A DNA stretch of 64,000 bases from Accumulibacter sp003538495 (lineage in GTDB: Bacteria > Pseudomonadota > Gammaproteobacteria > Burkholderiales > Rhodocyclaceae): positions 30,317-94,316 of the forward strand of contig NZ_JAPUVQ010000026.1 in NCBI RefSeq assembly GCF_029255145.1. The letters run 5' to 3'. Below the pieces are notes generated by a model. That model made no database searches and was not told the DNA's origin. It was given only the letters and a program-made list of their open reading frames with translations. Below, piece by piece: positions 33,277-42,036 of this stretch. Numbering within the stretch: the stretch's first letter is position 1; every line of letters starts with the position of its first letter. The position numbers were made by a program, and so were the translations under genes.

Positions 33277-33891
33277 ATGGCCCATAGCCCCGAACTGCGC
33301 ATGCAGCTGCGCGCCGCCTACATCGGCGGCCTGCCGCTCGAGCAGGCCGCCGAGAAGGTCGGCGTGCCGGCCGGCACGGCGCGCAACTGGTACCGCGCCG
33401 CGCGCGATGCCGCCGACGACTGGGACAAGTTCCGCGCCGCCTCGCTGATCGTCGCCGGCGGCGGCATCGAGCAAGCCCTGGGCCGGATCATCGCCGCCGG
33501 CCTGATGCGCTGCGAAGCGCTGCTCGAAAAAACCGCCGATGCCGCAGACCCCTTCGAGGGCGTCAAGGCGATGGCCACGCTCGGCGACACCATCGCCAAG
33601 CTGCGCGCTGCGGCCAAGAGCTTCATGCCCGAGATCAGCGCGGCCGCGGTCGCTGCCGACACGCTCAAGGCGCTGGCCCACTGGACCGGCGACACGGCGC
33701 CAGCACGCGGGATCGTGCTGGCCGACCTGCTCGAACCGTTTGCGGCCGCGCGCCAGCTGCCGATCGCGGCGCAGCTGGAAGAATTGCGCGCCCGCGCCCG
33801 AGCGGCCGGCGCCGTCGATACCACCCGCTCGGGCGGCCTCTCCGACGACTCCGCGGAGCAGATTCGCATGCGGCTCCTCGGCGTTAAATGA
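33277..33891 (+). CDS. Terminase small subunit-like protein (DUF1804, Mu gp27 type)
   Basis: 204 residues. N-terminal HTH (RAAYIGGLPLEQAAEKVGVP) and a family-typical middle (DPFEGVKAMATLGDTIAKLR) identify DUF1804, the gp27 counterpart of Mu. It recognises packaging-site DNA and works with the large terminase. Stop overlaps the terminase start. Confidence 0.85.
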   Translation: MAHSPELRMQLRAAYIGGLPLEQAAEKVGVPAGTARNWYRAARDAADDWDKFRAASLIVAGGGIEQALGRIIAAGLMRCEALLEKTADAADPFEGVKAMATLGDTIAKLRAAAKSFMPEISAAAVAADTLKALAHWTGDTAPARGIVLADLLEPFAAARQLPIAAQLEELRARARAAGAVDTTRSGGLSDDSAEQIRMRLLGVK

Positions 33892-35426
33892 TCCCGCCCA
33901 TTCACGACCCGGCCGCGTTGCGCGAAGCCCGCACGCCGATGGCGCTGCTGCCCTACCAGCAGCGCTGGGTGAAGGATGCCGCGTCGGTCAAGGTGATCGA
34001 GAAAAGCCGCCGGATCGGCCTGTCGTGGGGAGAAGCCGCCGATACCGCGCTGCTCGCCGCCCGCCAGTCCGGCATGAACGCCTTCTACATCGGCTACATG
34101 AAGGAGATGGCGCAGGAGTTCATTCGCGACTGCGCCGAATTCGCCAAGGCCTACACGCTGGCCGCCGACGAAATCTCCGAGGCCGAGGAAGTCTGGCAGG
34201 AAGGCGAAGAGAAGAAGTCGATCTTCATCTATACCCTGCGCTTTCAGTCCGGCTGGCGGATCGAGGCGCTGTCCTCGGCGCCGCGCAACCTGCGCGGCAA
34301 GCAGGGACGGGTGATCCTCGACGAGTACGCCTTCCACAACGACCAGCAAGAGCTGCTCAAGGCCGCGCTGGCGCTGCTGATCTGGGGCGGCCAAGTGCAT
34401 GTGATTTCGACGCACAACGGCGTGGACAACCCGTTCAACGCGCTCTGCCAGGACATCCGCGCCGGCAAGAAGCCGTATGCGCTGCACCGGGTGACCTTCC
34501 AGGATGCCGTCGACGCCGGCCTCTACGAGCGCGTCTGCCTGCGCACCGGCCAGCCGCCGAGTGCCGCGGGCCAGGCCGCCTGGGTGCGGGGGATCTACGA
34601 CCAGTATGGCGGCGACGCCGAGGAGGAGCTGGACTGCGTGCCGAGCAACAGCGGCGGCGCCTGGCTGTCGCGGGCGCTGATCGAAGCGCGCATGGTCGAC
34701 GCCCCAGTGCTGCGCTGGAAGCCGCCGGCCAAGGACTACGCGCTGTGGCCCGAGCACCTGCGCAGCGCCGAGATGCGCGACTGGCTCGACACCCACGCGC
34801 GGCCGCTCCTGGCCACGCTCGACCCCTCGCTGCGCAGCGGCTTCGGCATGGACTTCGGGCGCAGCGGCGACCTCTCGGTGCTGCTGCCCTACCAGATCAT
34901 CCAGGCGCTGCGGCGTCGCTTTCCGTTCGCGCTGGAGTTGTCGAACTGCCCGTTCGACCAGCAACGCGAGGCGCTCTACACCATCGGCGACGGCCTGCCG
35001 CGGCTGTCGGCCGGCAAGCTCGACGCGCGCGGCAATGGCCAGTATCTGGCCGAGAAGGCGGTGCAGAAGTGGGGCGCCGCGCGCATCGAGGCGGTGATGC
35101 TCTCGCTGGCCTGGTATCGCGACCACACCGCGCCCTTCAAGGCGGGGCTCGAAGATGCCACCATCGAGCTGGTGCGCGACGCCGACCACCTTGACGACCT
35201 GCGCGCCTTCCAGGTCGTCAAGGGCATCCCGCTGTTGCCCGATAGCCGCAGCAAAGGCCAGGACGGCAGCCAGCGCCACGGCGACGCCGGCGTCGCCTAC
35301 CTGCTGGCCTACGCCGCCAGCCGCAGCGACGCCACCGCCGTGACCAGCGGCTTCGAGTCGGTGCCCAAGCGCGGCCGCCGGGACGACGACCGCGACACCC
35401 GGAACCCCTCGAGGAGAATGTTCTGA
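33888..35426 (+). CDS. Terminase large subunit (Mu gp28 type)
   Basis: ATP-driven DNA packaging motor and nuclease, 512 residues. The ATPase has a Walker A variant (EKSRRIGLSWGEA near residues 36-48) and Walker B VILDEYAFHN (near 140-149); motif III is VHVISTHNG. The C-terminal nuclease starts near GFGMDFGRSGD (residues 320-332). Order DUF1804, terminase, DUF935 portal and MuF is canonical for Mu-like phages. Confidence 0.92.
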   Translation: MIPPIHDPAALREARTPMALLPYQQRWVKDAASVKVIEKSRRIGLSWGEAADTALLAARQSGMNAFYIGYMKEMAQEFIRDCAEFAKAYTLAADEISEAEEVWQEGEEKKSIFIYTLRFQSGWRIEALSSAPRNLRGKQGRVILDEYAFHNDQQELLKAALALLIWGGQVHVISTHNGVDNPFNALCQDIRAGKKPYALHRVTFQDAVDAGLYERVCLRTGQPPSAAGQAAWVRGIYDQYGGDAEEELDCVPSNSGGAWLSRALIEARMVDAPVLRWKPPAKDYALWPEHLRSAEMRDWLDTHARPLLATLDPSLRSGFGMDFGRSGDLSVLLPYQIIQALRRRFPFALELSNCPFDQQREALYTIGDGLPRLSAGKLDARGNGQYLAEKAVQKWGAARIEAVMLSLAWYRDHTAPFKAGLEDATIELVRDADHLDDLRAFQVVKGIPLLPDSRSKGQDGSQRHGDAGVAYLLAYAASRSDATAVTSGFESVPKRGRRDDDRDTRNPSRRMF

Positions 35427-37081
35427 TGCCCAAACTCGTCGACCAATACGGCCGGCCCATCGACCAGGGCGCCCTGCGCGAGCCGCAGACGGCACGCGTG
35501 GCCACGCTGCAGAACCAATACCTGGACGGCCAGCTCGACGGCCTCGGCCCCCGGCGGGTGGCGAGCCTGCTGCGCGCCGCCGACGACGGCGACCTCTGGG
35601 CACAGCACCGGCTGTTCGCCGACATGGAAGAGCGCGACGCGCACCTCTATGCCGAGCTCGGCAAGCGCCGGCGCGCGCCGCTGTGCCTCGACTGGACGAT
35701 CGAGGCGCCGCGCCAGCCGAGCGCGGCCGAGAAGGCCCACGCCGAATGGCTCACCGAAGTGCTGACCGACGCCGCCGACCCCTTCGAGGAGCTGCTGGTG
35801 GCCCTGATGGATGGCGTTGGCCACGGCTTCGCGCCGGTCGAGCTCGAATGGCTCAAGAACGGCCGCGAGCTGCTGCCCGCGTTTCATCCCCGGCCGCAGG
35901 AATGGTTTCGCCTGGATACCGCGCGCCGCGCGCTGCGCCTGCGCGACGACTCGGCCGACGGGGCGCCGCTGCAGCCGTTCGGCTGGGTGCTGCACACCTA
36001 CGGCAAGGCCAAGACCGGCTACCTCGGCCGCATGGGCCTGCATCGCGTACTGGTCTGGCCGTTTTTGTACAAGACGTTCGCCATTGGCGACTTCGCCGAA
36101 TTCCTCGAAACCTTCGGCCTGCCGATGATCACCGGCAAGTATTTCTCCGGCGCCACCGATGACGAGAAGGCCAGCCTGCTGCGCGCGGTCACCGCCCTCG
36201 GCCACGACGCGCGCGCGATCATGCCGGCCGAGATGGAACTGGAGATCCAGAGCGTCACCGCCAGCGGCGCCACCTCGCCGCACCTGGCGATGGTCGATTG
36301 GGCCGAGCGCAGCCAGTCGAAGGCGATCCTCGGTCAGACCATGAGCGCCGAGGCCAAGGCCACCGGCATCGGCAGCGGCAATGCCGATCTGCATGACGAG
36401 GTGCGGCACGACATCCTCAAGGCCGACGCGCGCCAGATCGAGGGCACCATCACCCGCGACCTGCTCTATCCGTTGATCGCCCTCAACCGCGGCGGCATCG
36501 ACAGCCTGGCTCGCTGCCCGCGCCTGGTGTTCGACACCGGCGAAGCCGAGGACCTCGCCGCCTACGCCGAGAGCCTGCCCAAGCTGGTGGGCGTCGGCAT
36601 GAAGAAGATCCCGGTCGCCTGGGTGCACGAAAAGCTGCGCATCCCCGAGGCCGCCGAAGGCGAAGAGACGCTCGCCAGCGCCGCGCCGGCGGCCGCCGAC
36701 CCGCAGACCGCCGGCGCCGGCCAACCGCCGCGGCCGCCGGCCAGGCCGGGCCAGGCGCTGCGCGCCGACGACGCCGCGCCCGATCCCGGCAAGAAGAGCC
36801 CTGCCGCGCTCGCCGCACTCGCCGCGGCGGCCCGCGCCGCCGCCGAGCGCGACGCCCTGGAAGAGCTCGCCGAGCGGATGGGCGACGACTGGCAGCCGAC
36901 CGTCGACGGCCTGCTCACCCCGATCGATGATCTGGCCCACCAGGTCAGCACCCTCGAAGAATTCCGCGACCGCCTGCCCGAGGCGATCGCCCAGATGGAC
37001 GCCCAGGCCGTCGCCGAGCTGCTCGCCCGTGGCCTGTTCAGCGCCTACGTCGCCGGGCGGGCGGTGCCGGGGGGCCAATGA
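35426..37081 (+). CDS. Portal protein (DUF935, Mu gp29 type)
   Basis: 551 residues. The portal family pattern is present: DMEERDAHLYAELGKRRRAP, later YKTFAIGDFAEFLETFGLPM and DLLYPLIALNRG. The C-terminal third is Ala/Pro-rich (residues 410-480). Builds the portal vertex through which DNA is packaged and to which the tail attaches. Its stop overlaps the inserted small gene. Confidence 0.9.
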   Translation: MPKLVDQYGRPIDQGALREPQTARVATLQNQYLDGQLDGLGPRRVASLLRAADDGDLWAQHRLFADMEERDAHLYAELGKRRRAPLCLDWTIEAPRQPSAAEKAHAEWLTEVLTDAADPFEELLVALMDGVGHGFAPVELEWLKNGRELLPAFHPRPQEWFRLDTARRALRLRDDSADGAPLQPFGWVLHTYGKAKTGYLGRMGLHRVLVWPFLYKTFAIGDFAEFLETFGLPMITGKYFSGATDDEKASLLRAVTALGHDARAIMPAEMELEIQSVTASGATSPHLAMVDWAERSQSKAILGQTMSAEAKATGIGSGNADLHDEVRHDILKADARQIEGTITRDLLYPLIALNRGGIDSLARCPRLVFDTGEAEDLAAYAESLPKLVGVGMKKIPVAWVHEKLRIPEAAEGEETLASAAPAAADPQTAGAGQPPRPPARPGQALRADDAAPDPGKKSPAALAALAAAARAAAERDALEELAERMGDDWQPTVDGLLTPIDDLAHQVSTLEEFRDRLPEAIAQMDAQAVAELLARGLFSAYVAGRAVPGGQ

Positions 37082-37407
37082 CCGAGAGAATCTCGCCGTC
37101 GACCGGATTCGCGCCGCTGTACTGTGGCATGTACCCGGAACTGGCCACCCTGGTACGGGAGCATGGCTACGCTCTAGCGGTACATGGGAGCCTGCAACGC
37201 GATTTCGACCTGATTTGCATTCCGTGGGTCGCCGAGCCGAGTGAACCGGACGTGGTGGTGACGGCGATTACCGAGACGTTTTCAGTACAGCGAGTGGGTG
37301 ACCCCGATACCACACATCATGGCCGGAAGAGATGGACATTGGCGATCAGCTTCGGCGAGTGTTTCATGGATCTGTCGTTCATGCCGAAGTTGATGCCCAG
37401 CGCATGA
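37078..37407 (+). CDS. Small protein with minimal-nucleotidyltransferase-like motif
   Basis: 109 residues. The segment YALAVHGSLQRDFDLICIPW has GS-x(3)-D-x-D-L, which resembles the nucleotide-binding motif of minimal nucleotidyltransferases. The C-terminus contains ISFGECFMDLSFMPK. It lies between the portal and MuF genes, which are adjacent in Mu, and overlaps each by 4 bases. Less GC-rich than neighbours. Related short proteins occur in other phages. A host-take-over or anti-defence role is only a possibility. Confidence 0.5.
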   Translation: MTERISPSTGFAPLYCGMYPELATLVREHGYALAVHGSLQRDFDLICIPWVAEPSEPDVVVTAITETFSVQRVGDPDTTHHGRKRWTLAISFGECFMDLSFMPKLMPSA

Positions 37408-38672
37408 TTGACCTCGCCCTCAAGCTCCTGCCCCCCGCGGAGGCCGTCAACTACTTCCGCCAGAAGGGCTACCGGATCGGCTTCTCGTATCTCGACGTCT
37501 GGCAGCAGCAGCACCAGGCCGCCTTTACCGTGGCCAAGGCCATGAGCCTCGACCTGCTGGTCGACATCCGCGCCGAAGTCGACGCCGCCCTGGCCAACGG
37601 CACCACCCTGCAGACCTTCATCGACACTCTGCGCCCCAACCTGGTCCGGCGCGGCTGGTGGGGCAAGCAGGAAATCATCGACCCCCAGACCGGCGAGAAG
37701 GTGCTCGCCCAGCTCGGCAGCCCGCGCCGCCTGAAAGTGATCTACGACACCAACCTGCGCACGGCGCACGCCGAAGGGCAGTGGCAGCGCATCCAGTCGG
37801 CCAAGGCGACGCTGCCGTACCTGCTCTACGACCATGTCCCCAGCGCCCACGAGCGCCCCGAGCACGTCGCCTGGGATGGCCTGGTGCTGCCCGTCGATGA
37901 CCCCTGGTGGCAGCGCCACCTGCCGGTCAAGGCCTGGGGCTGCAAGTGCCGCGTCATCCAGCTCGGCGAGCGGCAGCTCAAACGCCTGGGCAAGGCTGTC
38001 GACACCGCGCCCGCGGAGACCTGGAACGACTACACGAATGCGCGCAGCGGCGAGACGCAGCGCGTTCCGGCCGGCGTGGACCCGGCGTTCCACTACCCGC
38101 CGGGCGGGCGGCTGGGCAGCCTCGGCAAACACCTGGCCGAGCGCGTCGAACGCGCCCCCGCTGGCCTGGGCGCCGCCGCCTTCGCCAGCGCGGCGGAGAG
38201 CCTGCCGGCGCTGATGCAGGACTACACCGCCTGGGTCAACGCCGTCGAAGGCGGTGGCGCCAAGGGCCTGGGCGGCCGGCGCGTGATCGGCGCCGTGTCG
38301 CCGCCGACGCTCGCCGCGCTCGGCCGCGCCGGCATGCCGCTGGAAAGCGCCGGGGTGTCGGTCGAGCAGCGCGAGATCAGCCACCTCTTCGCCGCGGAGC
38401 GCAAGGCCGAAAAGGCGGTACCGCGCGAGTGGGTCTATGGGCTGCCGGAACGCCTGGCGCAGCCGGACGCCGTGATCCACGACGCCACGCCGGGCCGGGA
38501 AGCGCTGCTGTATGTCTGGCGGATCGGTGACGAGCGCTATGTGCGGGTGGCCGTTCGGCCGAACTTCCGGCTGAAGGGCGAGGCGTACACCAATGCGGTG
38601 CGCAGTGCGCAAGTGGTCGAGCGGGCCAACCTCACCGGCCAGGCGTTTACGCTGCTGGAAGGATCGCTGTAA
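37404..38672 (+). CDS. Minor head protein (MuF/gp30 type)
   Basis: Head morphogenesis protein of the MuF family, 422 residues from ATG 37404, where the sequence becomes ALKLLPPAEAVNYFRQKGY as in the family. The core contains the Mu F domain around residues 90-180 (YDTNLRTAHAEGQWQRIQSA) and the characteristic VKAWGCKCRVIQL Cys pattern. The C-terminal third is unlike Mu F and may be an extra domain (YVRVAVRPNFRLKGEAYTN). Confidence 0.85.
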   Translation: MIDLALKLLPPAEAVNYFRQKGYRIGFSYLDVWQQQHQAAFTVAKAMSLDLLVDIRAEVDAALANGTTLQTFIDTLRPNLVRRGWWGKQEIIDPQTGEKVLAQLGSPRRLKVIYDTNLRTAHAEGQWQRIQSAKATLPYLLYDHVPSAHERPEHVAWDGLVLPVDDPWWQRHLPVKAWGCKCRVIQLGERQLKRLGKAVDTAPAETWNDYTNARSGETQRVPAGVDPAFHYPPGGRLGSLGKHLAERVERAPAGLGAAAFASAAESLPALMQDYTAWVNAVEGGGAKGLGGRRVIGAVSPPTLAALGRAGMPLESAGVSVEQREISHLFAAERKAEKAVPREWVYGLPERLAQPDAVIHDATPGREALLYVWRIGDERYVRVAVRPNFRLKGEAYTNAVRSAQVVERANLTGQAFTLLEGSL

Positions 38673-39180
38673 CCGGCGGGCGGGACGCCCTCCTGGTCGA
38701 ACCAGGCACCCCCGCATGACCGTCAGGCCCGAAGCCCTACGATATCTGACGACGCTTTTCCAGACCCTCGCGCCGGTCGCAGCACAGTCAGTATAGAACA
38801 CCACCCCGGCGAAAAAAACCCCGGCACGGGGCCGGGGCTCAGAATCGCGATTTAAGGCGCCGGACGTGTCCGGGCAGCCTCAGGTATTCCCCACGAAAAA
38901 CACCCGCGTTAAACGGGTTACAACTTTTGAACTAGAGGCATTCGCGGTTTGCCGGTGGATCCCGCTGTGCTTCAATCCCCGCCGGCCGCTCCATTTTGCT
39001 CAGGCGGTGCTCGATCCGCCGCAGCGCCTGGCGGATCGAGCGAAATTTAACGCGGGCTCATTGACGCGGGAACGGGTTGTGATAACGTGTGGTCCAGAGC
39101 AAGGCCGCCTTTGACGCGGCTTTTTGCACGCCCACCGTGGTCAAACGAAGCCGTCGCTGGCGTAATGGAGGGCCTCACCC
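38673..39180. other. Central non-coding region of the phage
   Basis: A 508-base gap between MuF and the next gene, 55-56 percent along the phage. It holds a small hairpin (CCTGGTCGAACCAGG near 38690), a leftward terminator, and a perfect 12-bp inverted repeat GCTCGATCCGCC / GGCGGATCGAGC (39009-39020 and 39030-39041). A TGTGATAAC-like -10 lies near 39079. In Mu this spot, between the F/G genes and I, carries the strong gyrase site that aids synapsis. Confidence 0.45.
38812..38837 (-). terminator. Leftward intrinsic terminator
   Basis: CCCCGGC (38819-38825) pairs with GCCGGGG (38831-38837). The adjoining run of seven A at 38812-38818 becomes U on the leftward transcript. It may end a leftward transcript that starts at or beyond the small gene 40024-40227. 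Confidence 0.6.
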
Positions 39181-39396
39181 ATGAAGCACCGATTGGATCC
39201 AAGCGTCGCGCTGAAGGAGACGACCACCGCCCTGTCAGGCAGAACGGAGCGCCTATTGACGCCGGACCAACGCCGTGCAGACATCAAGGCGTTTGGTCGG
39301 GAAATCCGCGACTCGAAACAAAGCGCCGCCGACTTTCTGCGCCGGGCCGGGCTCATCGATGAGTCGGGACAGCTCACCGATCCGTACCGCCGGTAA
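39181..39396 (+). CDS. Small antitoxin-like protein
   Basis: 71 residues. Middle SKQSAADFLRRAGLIDESGQ and ending LTDPYRR match many small uncharacterised proteobacterial and phage proteins. Often it lies near toxin-like genes, but no toxin partner is evident here. RBS AGGGCC is weak. Confidence 0.5.
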   Translation: MKHRLDPSVALKETTTALSGRTERLLTPDQRRADIKAFGREIRDSKQSAADFLRRAGLIDESGQLTDPYRR

Positions 39397-39468
39397 TGCC
39401 GGGCCTGACCCCGGAAAGCGAACACCGCCAAGATTGCCGTTCGGCGCCGGAGATCCTATACTTTGGCC

Positions 39469-39654
39469 ATGGATGACAAAACCGCTGCCGTTCTTGGCGA
39501 ATTGATCCAGTCGCAATCTTCCTTGTTGCGGCTGGTGTTGATGGTCGGCTTCAGCGTGTCAAATGAACCGCTGCACCAGGCCATGAAGCCGATGGCCGAA
39601 CAGGTGACGGCGCATCTCGAAAACGCCGTGAAGCTTTTGAACGATGCCTCCTGA
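39469..39654 (+). CDS. Small hypothetical protein
   Basis: 61 residues from ATG 39469 (an in-frame TTG precedes it). Helical, with a short hydrophobic run (SSLLRLVLMVGFSV). Overlaps the next gene by 11 bases. Part of the accessory cluster between head and protease genes. Confidence 0.45.
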   Translation: MDDKTAAVLGELIQSQSSLLRLVLMVGFSVSNEPLHQAMKPMAEQVTAHLENAVKLLNDAS

Positions 39655-39940
39655 TCCGGTCAGTTTAGATTCCCGCCTCTCTGAGGTAGAGCGCCAGGTG
39701 CGCGACGGGCGGCTGCATGCCCGCCGGGGCGGCGGCGATCCTCCGTCTGGCCTTGAGCCGCGCGTGGCCCGCATGGAGGCCTCTGTCGCCCACATCGAGC
39801 GCGACATTTCCGATATTCGCACCGACCTCAAGGATCTACGCAAGGCCGACGAGATGAACTTTCGCCTGCTATTTGGCGCCATGATCGCCCTTGCCATCGG
39901 CCTGGCCGGCCTCATCGCCAAGGGCTTCCACTGGCTCTAG
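39644..39940 (+). CDS. XhlA-like protein with C-terminal membrane helix
   Basis: 98 residues: a coiled-coil-like middle (RMEASVAHIERDISDIRTDL) and a C-terminal transmembrane helix (LLFGAMIALAIGLAGLIAK). This organisation resembles XhlA/haemolysin-type holin accessories. A lysis role is possible, since no other clear holin is linked to the lysozyme gene. Confidence 0.55.
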   Translation: MPPDPVSLDSRLSEVERQVRDGRLHARRGGGDPPSGLEPRVARMEASVAHIERDISDIRTDLKDLRKADEMNFRLLFGAMIALAIGLAGLIAKGFHWL

Positions 39941-40023
39941 CGCGTAGCGCGTAGGTTGGGCTGGCCGCAAGAAACCGTAGCGGGGAAAACCGGGGCAGAC
40001 CCCGGGAACGTTTGCCCTTCGGG

Positions 40024-40227
40024 TCAGCGCCATTCGCGCAGCTGCTCGCGCACGGCGATCGCTTCGCGGAGCGCGTGCAGCAGGCGGGCGCGCTGGCACC
40101 ACGGACAGGGGTATTTGTGGCCGCCACCGTGCGGCCGGCAGGAGGCGGCGAAGCGCCCCGGCTTGCCGCGTTTCTCGTAGCTCTTGCGATGCTCGCGGCC
40201 GCTCCGGATAGCCTTGTCCAAACTCAT
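40024..40227 (-). CDS. Small Cys/His-rich leftward protein
   Basis: 67 residues. MSLDKAIRSGREHRKSYEKR followed by a metal-binding-looking pattern (CRPHGGGHKYPCPWCQRAR). I recognise this as a widespread small phage/plasmid protein family of unknown role. It is the only leftward gene in the late half; its transcript would meet the leftward terminator at 38812. Confidence 0.6.
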   Translation of the reverse strand: MSLDKAIRSGREHRKSYEKRGKPGRFAASCRPHGGGHKYPCPWCQRARLLHALREAIAVREQLREWR

Positions 40228-40289
40228 TCCTGCCTCCGATCATGGATGGGTGATCCGGATTGTCGCGCGCGCGTGGGTTGCGAAGGTCG

Positions 40290-40307
40290 TGAAGCGCTTC
40301 AGACCAG
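40290..40307 (+). promoter_or_regulatory. Palindromic element TGAAGCGCTTCA-GACCAG, copy 2
   Basis: The same 18 bases as at 28648-28665, here 24 bases before the protease start. Together they mark the start of two late transcription units and could bind the same regulator. Confidence 0.55.
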
Positions 40308-40331
40308 TGTAGCGCGGGTCGGGGCCGGACA

Positions 40332-41483
40332 ATGCGCTTCATGTCGCGTTTCCTTCCCCTCTCGAATACTGCCTCCCGCATCACGCTGGGCCAGAGCGGC
40401 GCCCTGTCCGCAGGGTTGGCCGCTCTGGCCCGCAGCGGCCCACTCCCGGCCGTCGCTGCCCTGCGCAGCGAGCTCGCCAGCGGCCCGGTCCCTGCCGATG
40501 TCCGCCTGATTCCGGCCGGCGCGTTCCACGCGTGGGACGGTCGGCCCACCGACGTGCCGGCCTGGCTGATGACGGACGCGGATGGCCTGCGCCTGGTCGC
40601 CGAAATGGCCGCGCAGCAGCGCGACGGCTACATCGACTACGAGCACGCCACCCTGCACGCCAAGCGCAGCGGCCAGCAGGCGCCCGCCGCCGGCTGGTAC
40701 GCGGTACTCGAATGGCGCCCCGGCGACGGCCTGTGGGCAGTCGGCATCGACTGGACCGACACCGCCCGCCGGCAGATCGCCGCGCGCGAGTACCGCTACA
40801 TTTCGCCGCTGATTTCCTACGACCCGGAGTCCGGCCGCGTGCTGCGCCTGCTCGGCGCCAGCCTGACCAACGACCCGGCCATCGACGGCCTGACCGACCT
40901 TGCCGCACTGGCGGCGCGGTACCTGCTCGCCCCCCAACCACCCACCCCGGAGAACCCGCCCGTGAATGAAACCCTCAAGAAGCTCCTGGTCGCGCTCGGC
41001 GTCGACGAAACCAGCGACGAAACGGCTGCGCTGGCCGCGGCGCTGACCGCCATCCAGACGATCAAGGCCAGCGTCGTGGCGCTGACCGCCCAGGCCCTCG
41101 CCCCGGACCCGGCGAAGTTCGTCCCCGTCGGCACCCTGGCCGCCTTGCAGGGCGAGTACGGCAAGCTCCAGGGCCAGCTGGCGGCGGCGAACGCCAAGCT
41201 TCAAGCCGGCGCGCTCGAGCAGGTGATCGAGGCCAGCAAGGCCGCCGGCAAACTGACCCCCGCTCTGGAAACCTGGGCGCGCGATCTGGGCACCCGCGAT
41301 CTGGCCGCGCTCTCGAATTACCTGGCCGCGATGCCGGTGGTGATCGTGCCGGGAACGACGCAGACCGGCGGCAGCAACGCCGGTGCGGCGGGCATGGCGG
41401 CCCTGAGTGCCGACGAAGCCAAGGTCTGCCAGCTGCTGGGCGTCAAGACCGAGGATTACCTGACGACCAGGAAAGTCGCCTGA
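40332..41483 (+). CDS. Prohead protease with scaffold (Mu I/Z type)
   Basis: 383 residues. The N-terminal 200 residues are the protease: YIDYEHATLHAKRSGQQAPA then REYRYISPLISYD, the Mu I pattern. The C-terminal half (residues 211-383) is Ala-rich and helical, the scaffold part. An internal in-frame GTG at 40962 with GGAGA 9 bases upstream could give a separate Z-like scaffold (see findings). Start 40332 is preceded by the palindromic element. Confidence 0.85.
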   Translation: MRFMSRFLPLSNTASRITLGQSGALSAGLAALARSGPLPAVAALRSELASGPVPADVRLIPAGAFHAWDGRPTDVPAWLMTDADGLRLVAEMAAQQRDGYIDYEHATLHAKRSGQQAPAAGWYAVLEWRPGDGLWAVGIDWTDTARRQIAAREYRYISPLISYDPESGRVLRLLGASLTNDPAIDGLTDLAALAARYLLAPQPPTPENPPVNETLKKLLVALGVDETSDETAALAAALTAIQTIKASVVALTAQALAPDPAKFVPVGTLAALQGEYGKLQGQLAAANAKLQAGALEQVIEASKAAGKLTPALETWARDLGTRDLAALSNYLAAMPVVIVPGTTQTGGSNAGAAGMAALSADEAKVCQLLGVKTEDYLTTRKVA

Positions 41484-41527
41484 CCGCTTCCCTGACCGCT
41501 TCCCTGACTGCTTCCCTGACTTTTTCC
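41480..41527 (+). repeat. 12-bp tandem repeat, four copies
   Basis: CTGACCGCTTCC twice, then CTGACTGCTTCC and CTGACTTTTTCC. It begins inside the stop codon of the protease gene and fills most of the gap before the decoration protein gene. Confidence 0.85.
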
Positions 41528-41562
41528 TGACCTTCAACCCCTGAACTGAACGGAACTGACCC

Positions 41563-41967
41563 ATGACCGCACTTGCTGCCGATCGCAACACCCCCGCCAT
41601 GGACGGTGAGCTGCTCGCCGTTCTTGTCGCGACCAACACCGTGATCTACGCCGGATCGCTGGTCGCCGCCAACGCCTCCGGCTACGCCGCGCCGGGGTCG
41701 GTGGCGACCACCCTGCAGTACCTCGGGCGCGCCGAGCAGTCGGTGAACAACAACCCCGGCGCCAACGGCGCCAAGAGCGTGCTGGTCAGCCGCAGGAAGG
41801 CGTTCAAGTGGGCGAACCACGGCGCTGACCTGGTCGTGCAGGCGGATCTCGGCAAGACCTGCTACATCGTCGACGACCAGACCGTGGCCAAGACCAGTGG
41901 CGGTTCCACTCGATCGATCGCCGGCAAGGTCATTCAGATCGACGCCGACGGCGTGTGGGTCGAGTAA
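41563..41967 (+). CDS. Probable capsid decoration/cement protein
   Basis: 134 residues, RBS upstream weak. The pattern IYAGSLVAANASGYAAPGS, then LGRAEQSVNN and ADLGKTCYIVDDQTVAK matches small head decoration proteins of Mu-like and other phages. It lies between the protease/scaffold and major head genes, as expected. Confidence 0.75.
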   Translation: MTALAADRNTPAMDGELLAVLVATNTVIYAGSLVAANASGYAAPGSVATTLQYLGRAEQSVNNNPGANGAKSVLVSRRKAFKWANHGADLVVQADLGKTCYIVDDQTVAKTSGGSTRSIAGKVIQIDADGVWVE

Positions 41968-41982
41968 GCCAAGCCTAGTCCC

Positions 41983-42010
41983 CCGCAATCCCAGTCCCGC
42001 AATCCCAGTC
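41983..42010 (+). repeat. 14-bp tandem duplication before the major head gene
   Basis: CCGCAATCCCAGTC occurs twice in tandem (41983-41996 and 41997-42010), 26 bases before the head gene start. Confidence 0.85.
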
Positions 42011-42036
42011 CTTATCCTCACTCAAGGAGCCACACC

